Positions 25,140 to 33,566 of a DNA stretch of 64,000 bases are shown one piece after another; the stretch's first letter is position 1; each line of letters opens with the position of its first letter. A model generated the notes under the pieces. That model had not been told where the DNA came from. It was given only the letters and a program-made list of their open reading frames with translations, and did not search any database. Source of the stretch: Salinarimonas soli (GTDB lineage Bacteria > Pseudomonadota > Alphaproteobacteria > Rhizobiales > Beijerinckiaceae); the NCBI RefSeq assembly GCF_008386575.1, contig NZ_VUOA01000028.1, positions 118,595 to 182,594 on the forward strand. The letters are read 5' to 3'. The translations under genes were made by a program, and so were the position numbers.

Positions 25140-25157
25140 TATTTTAAGCTTCAAATA
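25140..25157 (-). promoter_or_regulatory. Putative MarR operator upstream of the aryl-CoA operon
   Basis: An 18-bp imperfect palindrome, TATTTTAAGCTTCAAATA, matches its own reverse complement at 16 of 18 positions. It is AT-rich within GC-rich DNA and lies 37 bp before the SDR ATG, where a repressor would block the promoter. A near-identical site lies 36 bp before the monooxygenase gene. Flanking GCCACG and TCCGC-rich bases are also shared. Confidence 0.6.
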
Positions 25158-25375
25158 TCCGCTGGCAACGGGGAAGTTCGAACCCGCGATGCCGGTCCCC
25201 CTCGGGACGGATCCCAGATTTTTCGCGCGGCAGGCTTGTCGGGCGGCGGATTTGGGCTCCACACTGGGACGCGACCGGAAAAGGGGGCGAAAACGCCCGA
25301 AATCCGGCGCCGACAACCAACGAGCGCGGCCCACCGCGCCGGGAACGGTCGAGTACCAACGCGGGAGACGATGAC

Positions 25376-26551
25376 ATGAAGACGTTCGTGAAGGCCGCCG
25401 GCGTCGCTGCGGCGCTGGGGCTCATGGCCTCGACGGCGCTGGCGCAGGGCGAGAAAGTGCGCGTCGGCCTGATGCTGACCCTGTCCGGTCCCTCGGCGGT
25501 GCTCGGCCAGCAGGCCCGCGACGGGTTCAATCTCGCGGTCAAGGAGATGGGCGGCAAGCTCGGCGGCCGCGAGGTCGAGGTGATCGTCGTCGACGACGAG
25601 CTCAAGCCGGACGTGGCGGTCACGAAGGTCAAGGGGCTCGTCGAGCGCGACAAGGTCGACTTCGTGGTGGGCCCCATCTTCTCGAACGTCGCGGGCGCCA
25701 TCCACAAGCCCGTGACGGATGCGGGCGTGTTCCTGCTCAGCCCCAATGCCGGTCCCTCCGTCTTCGCGGGCAAGGGCTGCAACCCGAACTTCTTCGCCGT
25801 CTCCTACCAGAACGACCAGAACCACGAGGTCGCCGGCAAGGTCGCGCAGAACCGCGGCTACAAGCGCGTCTACCTCCTGACGCCGAACTACCAGGCGGGC
25901 CGGGACGCGATGGCGGGCTTCAAGCGCCATTTCAAGGGCGAGATCGTCGAGGAATCCTACGTTCCCCTCAACAATCTCGACTTCCAGTCCGAGCTCGCCA
26001 AGCTCGCGGCGGCCCAGCCGGACGCCGTCTTCACCTTCATGCCCGGCGGCATGGGCGTGAACCTCGTGCGCCAGTACCGGCAGGCGGGCCTCGCCGACAA
26101 GATCCCCTTCCTCTCCGCCTTCACGGTGGACGAGTCGACGCTGCCGGCGCAACAGGACGCGGCGATCGGGATGCTCGGCGGCTCCAACTGGGCCCCGAAC
26201 CTCGACACGCCGCAGAACAAGGCGTTCGTGGCGGCCTACGAGAAGGAGTTCAACGCGGTCCCGGGCTCGTACTCGATGCACGCCTACGACACGGCAAAGC
26301 TCCTCGACAGCGCCGTGAAGAGCGTGAAGGACCTTTCGGACAAGAAAGCCGTGCGCGAGGCGATCGCGAAGGCTGACTTCCAGTCGCTTCGCGGCGACTT
26401 CAAGTTCGGCGCCAACGGCTTTCCCGTGCAGGACTTCTACCTCGTGAAGGCGGCGAAGCGCCCGGACGGCAAGTTCCAGACCGAGATCGTCGAGAAGGTC
26501 TTCGACGACTACGCCGACGCCTACGCCAAGGACTGCAAGCCGGCGAGCTGA
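25376..26551 (+). CDS. Branched-chain-amino-acid-type ABC transporter substrate-binding protein
   Basis: 391 aa, Leu/Ile/Val-binding (Peripla_BP_6) family. Signal peptide at residues 1-23 (ALGLMASTALAQG). Typical opening VRVGLMLTLSGPSAVLGQQARDGFNLAVKEMGG. Binds its ligand in the periplasm and delivers it to the permeases encoded downstream. Members next to aromatic-acid genes often bind benzoate-type acids; divergence from the aryl-CoA operon makes an aromatic ligand likely. A repeat separates it from livH, which may favour higher expression of the binding protein. Confidence 0.9.
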   Translation: MKTFVKAAGVAAALGLMASTALAQGEKVRVGLMLTLSGPSAVLGQQARDGFNLAVKEMGGKLGGREVEVIVVDDELKPDVAVTKVKGLVERDKVDFVVGPIFSNVAGAIHKPVTDAGVFLLSPNAGPSVFAGKGCNPNFFAVSYQNDQNHEVAGKVAQNRGYKRVYLLTPNYQAGRDAMAGFKRHFKGEIVEESYVPLNNLDFQSELAKLAAAQPDAVFTFMPGGMGVNLVRQYRQAGLADKIPFLSAFTVDESTLPAQQDAAIGMLGGSNWAPNLDTPQNKAFVAAYEKEFNAVPGSYSMHAYDTAKLLDSAVKSVKDLSDKKAVREAIAKADFQSLRGDFKFGANGFPVQDFYLVKAAKRPDGKFQTEIVEKVFDDYADAYAKDCKPAS

Positions 26552-26560
26552 GGCCCGACC

Positions 26561-26743
26561 CCTCTCCCCGCCCTCATCCTGAGGAGCGCCCGCAGGGCGC
26601 GTCTCGAAGGAGCAGGGAGAGGGGGTGAGGGGGCTTGGACGGTCGGGCTCCGCCGTCCAAGCCCCCTCACCCCCGCGCTGCCGCGCTCGCCTCAAGCCCC
26701 GGCAAGGGGGTTTGAGGCCCTCTCCCCGCGTGGCGGGGAGAGG
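26561..26743 (+). repeat. Long palindrome, family 4 (copy 2), with a family 5 unit nested in its arm
   Basis: Arms CCTCTCCCCGC..GGGAGAGG and CCCTCTCCCCGCG..CGGGGAGAGG flank an inner perfect inverted repeat (GGCTTGGACGG..CCGTCCAAGCC). The tip of the left arm is interrupted at about 26571-26610 by a family 5 dyad (CCTCATCCTGAGGAGCGCCC..GTCTCGAAGG). The compact arm of the copy at 7461-7651 lacks this insert. Confidence 0.8.
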
Positions 26744-26758
26744 TGACCAGGAGCCCCC

Positions 26759-27679
26759 ATGTCCACCACCCTCCTCATCATCCAGACCCTCAACGGCCTG
26801 CAGTTCGGGATCATCCTGTTCCTGATCGCGGCGGGGCTCACCCTCGTGTTCGGGGTCATGGACTTCATCAACCTGGCGCACGGGGTGCAGTACATGGTCG
26901 GCGCCTATCTGGCGGCGGCCTTCACCGCGATGACGGGGAACTTCGGCCTGGGCCTCCTCCTGGCCTTGCCCACGGCGCTCGCCTTCGGCCTCGTGCTGGA
27001 GGTCCTGATCTTCCGGCACCTCTACGACCGCGACCACCTCGACCAGGTGCTCGCCACTTTCGGCGTCATCCTGTTCCTGAACCAGGCGGTGAAGTTCGTC
27101 TGGGGCGCCGCGCCCCTTTTCGTGCCCGTGCCGGAGATCCTGTCAGGCTCCATCGAGATCGCGCCGGGCCTGCTCTACCCGGTCTACCGCCTCGCCATCA
27201 TCGCGGCGGGCCTCGGGGTTGCGGCGCTCCTCTACGGGCTCGTGAACCACACCCGGGCCGGGATGCTGGTGCGGGCAGGCGCCACCAACGCCCCCATGGT
27301 CTCGGCGCTCGGCGTCGACATCCGCCGCCTCTTCATGCTCGTGTTCGGGTTCGGGGCGATGCTGGCGGGCTTTGCCGGCGCCATGGTGGCGCCCATCCTC
27401 TCCGTCGAGCCCGGCATGGGCGACAACCTGCTCATCCTCGCCTTCGTGGTGATCGTCATCGGCGGCATCGGCTCGGTGCGCGGCGCCTTCATCGCGGCGC
27501 TCGCCGTGGGGCTCGTCGACACGCTCGGACGCTCCTTCGCCTCCAACATCCTGCGCCTGTTCCTGGATTCGGGCGCCGCAAGCCAGACCGGCCGGGCGCT
27601 CGCCCCGATGCTGATCTACATCCTCATGGCCGCGATCCTGTTCTTCCGGCCCTCAGGGCTCTTCCCGGTGAGGCGGTGA
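26759..27679 (+). CDS. Branched-chain-type ABC transporter permease (LivH-like)
   Basis: 306 aa with about eight transmembrane helices. The N-terminal IIQTLNGLQFGIILFLIAAGLTLVFGVMDFINLAHG and the EAA-like loop near TNAPMVSALGVDIRRL are typical of LivH. Forms the membrane channel with the LivM-like protein. It is the second gene of the importer operon, and its TGA overlaps the livM GTG. Confidence 0.92.
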   Translation: MSTTLLIIQTLNGLQFGIILFLIAAGLTLVFGVMDFINLAHGVQYMVGAYLAAAFTAMTGNFGLGLLLALPTALAFGLVLEVLIFRHLYDRDHLDQVLATFGVILFLNQAVKFVWGAAPLFVPVPEILSGSIEIAPGLLYPVYRLAIIAAGLGVAALLYGLVNHTRAGMLVRAGATNAPMVSALGVDIRRLFMLVFGFGAMLAGFAGAMVAPILSVEPGMGDNLLILAFVVIVIGGIGSVRGAFIAALAVGLVDTLGRSFASNILRLFLDSGAASQTGRALAPMLIYILMAAILFFRPSGLFPVRR

Positions 27680-28671
27680 CGTACGTGAACGAGATCGCCA
27701 CTCCCTCCCCCGCCGCCCTGGACGTGCCCCGCGCGCCCGCGCTCCGCCGCTACGGCGTGCCGGTCCTCGTCTTCGCGGCTTTCGCGCTCGCGCCCATCGC
27801 GGCGGCGCAGGGGGCCGAGGGCTACATCCTGTCGCTGCTCACCCGGGTGATGATCTTCGCCATCGCGGCGATGTCCCTCGACCTGATCCTCGGCTACGGG
27901 GCGCTGGTCTCCTTCGGCCACGCGGCCTTCCTCGGCATCGGCGCCTACGCGGTGGGCATCCTGGCGAGCCACGGCATCGAGAGCGCCCTCGTGCAGCTCC
28001 TTGCGGCGCTCGGGGCCTCGGCGCTGTTCGCCCTCGTCACGGGCGCGATCTCGATGCGCACGAAGGGCGTCTACTTCATCATGATCACGCTCGCCTTCGG
28101 GCAGATGCTGTACTTCCTCGCCACCTCGCTCTCGGCCTATGGCGGCGACGACGGCCTGACGCTGCCCTCCCGCAGCCTCCTGTTCGGCGCGAACCTGCTC
28201 AAGGGCGACCACGCCTTCTACTACGCGGTGCTGGGCTGCCTGCTGGGCTGCTACCTGCTCTGCCGCTCGGTCGTGGCCTCGCGCTTCGGGCGGGTGCTGC
28301 GGGGCGCCAAGGAGAACGCGGTGCGCATGCAGGCGATCGGCTTCGCGCCCTACCGCTTCCAGCTCGGGGCCTACGTCCTGGCCGGCACGCTGTGCGGCCT
28401 CGCGGGCTTCCTCCTCGCCAACCAGACCGAGTTCGTCAGCCCCGCCTACATGACCTGGCAGCGCTCGGGCGAGCTCATCGTGGTGGTGGTGCTCGGCGGG
28501 CTCGCCTCCCTCCACGGGGCGATCATCGGCGCCGCCGCCTTCCTCCTCCTAGAGGAGGTGCTGTCGGGCTATACCGAGCACTGGAAGATGATCTTCGGCC
28601 CGCTCCTCGTCCTCGTGGTGCTCTATGCGCGGGGCGGCATCCTCGGGATGATGGGAGGACGTCATGGCTGA
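27676..28671 (+). CDS. Branched-chain-type ABC transporter permease (LivM-like)
   Basis: 331 aa, beginning with GTG 27676 that overlaps the livH stop as GTGA; a later GTG (27685) is possible. About nine transmembrane helices, with the family's MSLDLILGYGALVSFGHAAFLGIGAYAVG and the cytoplasmic RGAKENAVRMQAIGFAPYRFQL loop that contacts the ATPases. Its last 8 bases overlap livG, so the importer genes are translationally coupled. Confidence 0.92.
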   Translation: MTYVNEIATPSPAALDVPRAPALRRYGVPVLVFAAFALAPIAAAQGAEGYILSLLTRVMIFAIAAMSLDLILGYGALVSFGHAAFLGIGAYAVGILASHGIESALVQLLAALGASALFALVTGAISMRTKGVYFIMITLAFGQMLYFLATSLSAYGGDDGLTLPSRSLLFGANLLKGDHAFYYAVLGCLLGCYLLCRSVVASRFGRVLRGAKENAVRMQAIGFAPYRFQLGAYVLAGTLCGLAGFLLANQTEFVSPAYMTWQRSGELIVVVVLGGLASLHGAIIGAAAFLLLEEVLSGYTEHWKMIFGPLLVLVVLYARGGILGMMGGRHG

Positions 28672-29416
28672 CGCGATCCTGCGCCTGGAGGGGCTGCGCA
28701 AGGCCTATGGCGCGCTCAAGGTCACCGACGACGTGACCCTCGACGTCCGGCCGGGCGAGCTGCACGCGATCATCGGCCCGAACGGCGCCGGCAAGACCAC
28801 CCTGATCCACCAGGTCTCCGGCCTCGCGGCGAGCGATTCGGGGCGCATCCTGTTCGACAGCGCCGACGTCACCCGCCTCACCATGGCGCAACGCGTGCAC
28901 AGGGGCCTCGCCCGCTCCTTCCAGATCACCTCCATCCTGCCGGGCTTCTCTGCGCTGGAGAACGTGGCCCTCGCCGTCCAGGCCCGGTCCGGCTCGAGCT
29001 TCCGCCTCTTCGGCGACGCCTCGCGGGAGCGGGGCCTCAACGAGGAGGCGATGAGCTATCTGGCCCAGGTCGGGCTGGGCCACCGGGCCATAATCCCCTC
29101 GGGCCAGCTCTCGCACGGCGAGAAGCGCGGGCTGGAGCTCGCGATCGCGCTTGCCACCCGCCCGATGCTCCTCCTCCTCGACGAGCCGCTCGCCGGCACG
29201 GGGCACGAGGAATCGGAGCGCGTCGTCGAGACCCTGCGGGGCCTCAAGGGCCGCTACACCATCGTCCTCATCGAGCACGACATGAACGCGGTGTTCTCGC
29301 TCGCCGACCGGGTGTCGGTGCTCGTCTATGGCCGCGTCATCGCTACGGGCCGCCCCGACGAGGTGCGGGCGAACCCCGAGGTGCGGGCGGCGTATCTAGG
29401 CGAAGAGGCGGCTTAG
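28664..29416 (+). CDS. Branched-chain-type ABC transporter ATPase (LivG-like)
   Basis: 250 aa. Walker A GPNGAGKTT (about 40-48), signature LSHGEKRGLELA, Walker B LLLLDEPLAG and H-loop IEHDM. The signature has LSHGE instead of LSGGQ, seen in this LivG branch. The C-terminal LVYGRVIATGRPDEVRANPEVRAAYLGEE is LivG-like. Hydrolyses ATP to drive uptake with the LivF-like partner, whose ATG follows directly after the TAG. Confidence 0.93.
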   Translation: MADAILRLEGLRKAYGALKVTDDVTLDVRPGELHAIIGPNGAGKTTLIHQVSGLAASDSGRILFDSADVTRLTMAQRVHRGLARSFQITSILPGFSALENVALAVQARSGSSFRLFGDASRERGLNEEAMSYLAQVGLGHRAIIPSGQLSHGEKRGLELAIALATRPMLLLLDEPLAGTGHEESERVVETLRGLKGRYTIVLIEHDMNAVFSLADRVSVLVYGRVIATGRPDEVRANPEVRAAYLGEEAA

Positions 29417-30115
29417 ATGCTCACGGTCTCCAACCTGCAAACCTCCTACGGCCCCGCCAAGGTCCTGTTCGACATCTCCTTCGAGGTGCGGGCCGGCGAG
29501 GTGGTGACGCTGCTCGGCCGCAACGGCATGGGCAAGACCACCACGGTGGGCTCCATCATGGGCCTGCTGCGCCCACATGGCGGCGAGGTGGTCTTCGAGG
29601 GGCGGCCCCTGCGCGGCCAGCCCGCCTATCGCATCGCGCAAGCGGGCCTCGGCCTCGTGCCCGAGGGCCGGCAGGTCTTCCCGACGCTCACTGTCGAGGA
29701 GAACCTCGTCGCGACGGCGGCGGCCCGCCACGGCGCCCCGCGTTGGACGCTGCCGCGGGTCTACGAGCTCTTCCCCCGGCTCAAGGAGCGGCGCTCGAAT
29801 CTCGGCTCGCAATTGTCGGGGGGCGAGCAGCAGATGCTTGCCGTCGGGCGCGCGCTCATGACCAATCCGAAGCTCCTCATCCTGGACGAGGCGACGGAGG
29901 GCCTCGCCCCCCTGATCCGCGCCGAGATCTGGGACTGCCTGCGCCGGCTGAAAGGCGACGGCCAGTCGATCCTCGTCATCGACAAAACCATCGACGCGCT
30001 CATCCCGCTCGCCGACCGGCACGTGGTGATCGAGAAGGGGCGCGTGGCGTGGATGGGAACGAGCGCCGAGCTCGCGGCGGACCCGAGCGTGAAGGATCGG
30101 TTCCTGCACGTGTGA
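29417..30115 (+). CDS. Branched-chain-type ABC transporter ATPase (LivF-like)
   Basis: 232 aa. Walker A GRNGMGKTT, signature LSGGEQQMLAVGRAL, Walker B LLILDEATEGLAP. ASLGLVPEGRQVFPTLTVEENL is the typical LivF segment. The last gene of the importer operon, convergent with the monooxygenase gene across a composite repeat. Confidence 0.94.
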   Translation: MLTVSNLQTSYGPAKVLFDISFEVRAGEVVTLLGRNGMGKTTTVGSIMGLLRPHGGEVVFEGRPLRGQPAYRIAQAGLGLVPEGRQVFPTLTVEENLVATAAARHGAPRWTLPRVYELFPRLKERRSNLGSQLSGGEQQMLAVGRALMTNPKLLILDEATEGLAPLIRAEIWDCLRRLKGDGQSILVIDKTIDALIPLADRHVVIEKGRVAWMGTSAELAADPSVKDRFLHV

Positions 30116-30198
30116 GGGCTCAGAGGGGTCGGCGTCATGGCCAACCGCGTGTTCAACAATCCGGATTTTTGTTGAACATGGACGCAGGACTCGACGCC

Positions 30199-30426
30199 CT
30201 CCCCTCTCCCGGATGGGAGAGGGGCCGGGGGTGAGGGAGCACGCGGGGGGGGTGCTTCGACACCTCCGCTTGTCATGGCCGGGCTCGACCCGGACATCCA
30301 GTCGAGGCGCGGGACCTGGGTCCCCGGGTCAAGCCGGGGGATGACGGTAGCGCGGCGGTGAGCTCTTGCGAACCTCCCGGCGTGGCACCCTCACCCCCGG
30401 CCCCTCTCCCATCCGGGAGAGGGGAG
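30199..30426 (+). repeat. Composite palindrome, family 2 (copy 2)
   Basis: Outer hairpins CCTCTCCCGGATGGGAGAGG and CCTCTCCCATCCGGGAGAGG with GCCGGGGGTGAGGG in opposite orientation at the two ends. The inner dyad has TTGTCATGGCCGGGCTCG, CCATCCAGTCGA-like sequence and GGTCCCCGGGTCAAGCC. It fills the 319-bp gap between convergent livF and the monooxygenase gene; apart from it I see only a short stretch (30116-30198) with no clear terminator. Confidence 0.88.
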
Positions 30427-30434
30427 GCCCACCC

Positions 30435-32786
30435 CTACTCCGCCGCCAGCTTGGCGCCCGCGGCTTCCGCCTTCAGCTCCGCCCGCGTCTTCGGCTTCGC
30501 CTTCACCTTCAGGTCCTCGAGATCCGCCCGGTCGCGCACGGAATTGCGCAGGATCTGGTCCTGGCCGGCGAGATATTGCGGCGGGCAGTGGGTGCGCACC
30601 CCGTACCAGGCCGCGGCCCGCATCGTGAAGAACGGGTCGACGAGGTGTGGGCGGCCGAGGGCCACGAGGTCGGCGCGGCCCGCCGCGAGGATGGTGTTGA
30701 CCTGGTCGGGGGTGGTGATGTTGCCCACGCACATGGTGGCGACATGGGCCTCGTTGCGGATCTCGTCGGAGAACGGCGTCTGGAACATGCGCCCGTAGAG
30801 GGGCCGCGCATGCGACACGGTCTGCCCCGTGGAGACGTCGACAAGGTCGACGCCGGCATCCGAGAACATCCGCGCGATCTCCACGGCCTCGGCGCTCGTC
30901 AGACCGCCTTCCGCCCAATCGGTGGCGGAGAGGCGTACGGACATCGGCTTGTGGGCGGGCCAGGCGTCGCGCATGGCGCGGAAGACCTCGAGGGGGAAGC
31001 GGACCCGGTTCTCGGGCGAGCCGCCATACTCGTCCGTGCGGCGGTTGGTGAGGGGCGAGAGGAAGCTCGCGAGCAGGTAACCGTGGGCGCAGTGCAGCTC
31101 CAGCATGTCGAAGCCGCAGGCCTCGGCGCGCCGCGTCGCTTGCACGAAGTCCGCCAGCACCTTGTCCATGCCGGCCCGATCGATCTCGCGGGGGACCTGG
31201 CTGTCGGGGAAGTAGGGCACGGGCGAGGCCGAGCAGATGTCCCAGGCGCCCTCCTCCAGGGGCCGGTCGATCCCCTCCCACATGAGCTTCGTCGCGCCTT
31301 TGCGCCCCGAATGGCCGAGCTGGAGGCAGAACTTCGCCGCCGAATGCGCGTGGACGAAATCGACGATCCGGGTCCAGGCCGCCTCTTGCGCGTCGTTCCA
31401 CAAGCCGGCGCAGCCGGGGGTGATGCGCGCTTCCGGCGAGGGGCAGGTCATCTCGGTGAAGACGAGCCCCGCCCCGCCCGTGGCACGCGCGCCGTAATGG
31501 ACGAGGTGGTAGTCGTTCGGCACGCCCTCCACCGCGCTGTAGGTGTCCATGGGCGAGACCACGACCCGGTTCTCGACCACGAGATCGCGCAGGCGCATGG
31601 GCTGGAACATGGGCGGCGCGGGCTTGTCGACGTCGACGGCGAAGCCCTGGCGCCGGGTCTGCTCGGCGAAATGGCGGTCGACCTCCGCGACGAAGCCCGG
31701 GGCTCGCAGGCGCAGGTTGTCGTAGGTGATCGCCTTGGCCCGCGTCATCACCCCGAAGGCGAACTGGACGGGATCGAAGCTTAAGAACCGGTCCACGTGC
31801 TCGAACCAGACGAGCGACACGTCGGCCGCGTGCTGGATCTTCTCCACTTCCTCGCGCCGGCCGGTCTCGTAAGCCCCCAGCGCGCCCGGCACGTCAGGGT
31901 GCTTCCTGAACGCCTCGTAGAGGGCGATGGCGTCCTCCATGGCGAGCTTGGTGCCCGACCCGATGGAGAAGTGGGCGGTCGCCTTGGCGTCGCCCATGAG
32001 CACCATGTTGTCCTTCACCCAGCGCTTGGAGCGGATCATCGGGAAGGAGCGCCACAGCGACCGGTTCGTCATAACCGGGTGGCCGTCGAGGAAGCCCGCG
32101 AAGATGCGCTCCATGAGCCGCGCCGAGTCCTCCTCCGACATCCGGTCGAGGCCCGCGCGCTGAAAGGTGTCCGGATCGGTCTCGAACACCCAGGTCGAGC
32201 GCTCCGCCTCGTATTGGTAGGCGTGGGCGATGAAGGGGCCCCACTCGGTCTCCTCGAAGAGAAAGGTGAAGGCGTCGAGCGGCTTCGTGGAGCCCATCCA
32301 GGTGAACTTGTTGGGCCGCAGGTCCACCTCCGGCGCGAAGTGCTCCTTGTGCATCTCGCGAAAGCGCGAGTTGATGCCGTCGGCGAGCACCACGAGGTCG
32401 GCCCCCGCGAATTGCGCCAGATCGTCGATCTCGGTCTGGAACACGAAGGCGACGCCGAGCTCGCGGGCGCGCTCCTGGAGGATCATCAGCAGGGTGCGCC
32501 GCGAGCAGCCGCAGAACCCGTTGCCGCCGACGCGATGCACCGTGCCCTTCACGTGGATCGCGATGTCGTCCCAGTAGGCGAATTCCTGGGTGATGCGCTG
32601 GTAGCTCGGCCCGTCGTAGCGCTCGAAATTGTCGAGCGTCGCGTCGGAGAACACCACGCCGAAGCCGAACGTGTCGCCAGCCCGGTTGCGCTCGTAGACC
32701 GTGATCTCGGCGCCTGGATCGCGCCTCTTCATTAGGATCGCAAAATAGAGCCCCGCCGGCCCGCCACCGATCACCGCGATCCTCAT
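30435..32786 (-). CDS. Bifunctional aryl-CoA monooxygenase/reductase (salicylyl-CoA 5-hydroxylase / 2-aminobenzoyl-CoA monooxygenase-reductase family)
   Basis: 783 aa, a natural fusion. Residues 1 to about 390 are a class A flavin monooxygenase: [11 protein letters not shown] (FAD Rossmann), [14 protein letters not shown], and the GD motif [25 protein letters not shown]. From about 395 ([25 protein letters not shown]) to the end is an old-yellow-enzyme FMN TIM barrel, including [11 protein letters not shown] and [15 protein letters not shown]. In characterised anthranilate-CoA enzymes this fusion hydroxylates and then reduces the ring of 2-aminobenzoyl-CoA; close relatives act on salicylyl-CoA. 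A putative operator lies 36 bp upstream. Confidence 0.92.
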   Translation of the reverse strand: MRIAVIGGGPAGLYFAILMKRRDPGAEITVYERNRAGDTFGFGVVFSDATLDNFERYDGPSYQRITQEFAYWDDIAIHVKGTVHRVGGNGFCGCSRRTLLMILQERARELGVAFVFQTEIDDLAQFAGADLVVLADGINSRFREMHKEHFAPEVDLRPNKFTWMGSTKPLDAFTFLFEETEWGPFIAHAYQYEAERSTWVFETDPDTFQRAGLDRMSEEDSARLMERIFAGFLDGHPVMTNRSLWRSFPMIRSKRWVKDNMVLMGDAKATAHFSIGSGTKLAMEDAIALYEAFRKHPDVPGALGAYETGRREEVEKIQHAADVSLVWFEHVDRFLSFDPVQFAFGVMTRAKAITYDNLRLRAPGFVAEVDRHFAEQTRRQGFAVDVDKPAPPMFQPMRLRDLVVENRVVVSPMDTYSAVEGVPNDYHLVHYGARATGGAGLVFTEMTCPSPEARITPGCAGLWNDAQEAAWTRIVDFVHAHSAAKFCLQLGHSGRKGATKLMWEGIDRPLEEGAWDICSASPVPYFPDSQVPREIDRAGMDKVLADFVQATRRAEACGFDMLELHCAHGYLLASFLSPLTNRRTDEYGGSPENRVRFPLEVFRAMRDAWPAHKPMSVRLSATDWAEGGLTSAEAVEIARMFSDAGVDLVDVSTGQTVSHARPLYGRMFQTPFSDEIRNEAHVATMCVGNITTPDQVNTILAAGRADLVALGRPHLVDPFFTMRAAAWYGVRTHCPPQYLAGQDQILRNSVRDRADLEDLKVKAKPKTRAELKAEAAGAKLAAE

Positions 32787-32821
32787 CGCCTGCCGCTCCC
32801 GCGCCCCAAGGTGCCACGAGA

Positions 32822-32839
32822 TATTTTAGGCTTAAAACA
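32822..32839 (-). promoter_or_regulatory. Second putative MarR operator, upstream of the aryl-CoA monooxygenase
   Basis: TATTTTAGGCTTAAAACA matches the site at 25140-25157 at 15 of 18 positions and lies 36 bp before ATG 32786, the same distance as the first site from its gene. GCCACG precedes and TCCGC-G-CAA follows in both. This ties the two separately located minus-strand units into one probable regulon. Confidence 0.6.
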
Positions 32840-32899
32840 ATTCCGCCGACAAGCGCGACGGATTGTCGAGGCCGGGGCGGCTTGGAACAAGCGCGACCT

Positions 32900-33107
32900 G
32901 TCATCCCCGGCCGGAACTCGCGCAGCGGGTGGAGGGGAAGGGGATCCAGCGCAATGATGCTGCCGCAGAGCGGCTCCTTACGGCCCGCGAAGGGCCCTGG
33001 ACGGGCATAATGCGTCGCTACGCGACATGAAGATGCGCTGGATCCCCTTCTTGGCACGCAAGCGTGCTTCCCCTCCGCGCGACAAGCGCGCTCCGGCCGG
33101 GGATGAC
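32900..33107 (+). repeat. Long palindromic element, family 3 (copy 2)
   Basis: Termini GTCATCCCCGGCCGGA and TCCGGCCGGGGATGAC. The interior shares GATGATGCTGCCGC, GGGCCCTGGACGGGCATAAT, GCTGGATCCCCTTCTTGGC and CAAGCGTGCTTCCCCTCCG with 15482-15678. It occupies nearly half of the 448-bp gap between the monooxygenase gene and the AsnC-domain gene; the remaining 33108-33234 shows no recognisable feature except a likely promoter region. Confidence 0.88.
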
Positions 33108-33234
33108 AGGGGAGCGCTTCGCCCTCACCTGTGCGGGTGGGTTCGCGGCCGCGTGTCGGACCCCAGCGTCTCACCCGTTCACGCCGCGCCCGCCCCGTGC
33201 CATACAGGAACCCCGCGCAACCCGGAGAGCCGCC

Positions 33235-33471
33235 GTGCAGACCTTCTTCGTCGAGATCAAGTGCAAGCTCGGCAAGACCTACGACGTGGCGAGCGCGCTC
33301 GCCGACCGCGAGATCGCCTCCGAGATCTATTCCATCGCCGGGGACTACGACATCATCGCCAAGTTCCATCTCGACCGGGAGGTCGACATCGGCCGCTTCG
33401 TGGCCGAGAAGGTGCAGACCATCCCCGAGATCCACGACACGAAAACGATCATCACGTTCAAGGCGTTCTGA
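33235..33471 (+). CDS. Stand-alone Lrp/AsnC ligand-binding (RAM) domain protein
   Basis: 78 aa from GTG 33235, preceded by GGAGAG. The sequence runs FFVEIKCKLGKTYDVASALADRE, the YSIAGDYDIIAKFHL strand typical of the RAM domain, and TIPEIHDTKTIITFKAF at the end. It lacks a DNA-binding domain. Such small proteins form decamers that bind amino acids or related ligands and may modulate Lrp regulators. No obvious operon partner. Confidence 0.85.
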   Translation: MQTFFVEIKCKLGKTYDVASALADREIASEIYSIAGDYDIIAKFHLDREVDIGRFVAEKVQTIPEIHDTKTIITFKAF

Positions 33472-33566
33472 GCCGTTCCTCGCGCCGCGCCTCGCCCGGG
33501 AGGCCGGTCATCCGCAGGCTTCGTCCCCATGAGGGGGCACGTGTCCGTTCTCTCAAGGAGCCCTGC

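Noticed and set aside
32822-32839. Operator for the AsnC-domain gene on the plus strand
   Set aside because: The site is nearly 400 bp from that gene with a 200-bp repeat between, but is only 36 bp from the monooxygenase start, at the same distance as its twin site.
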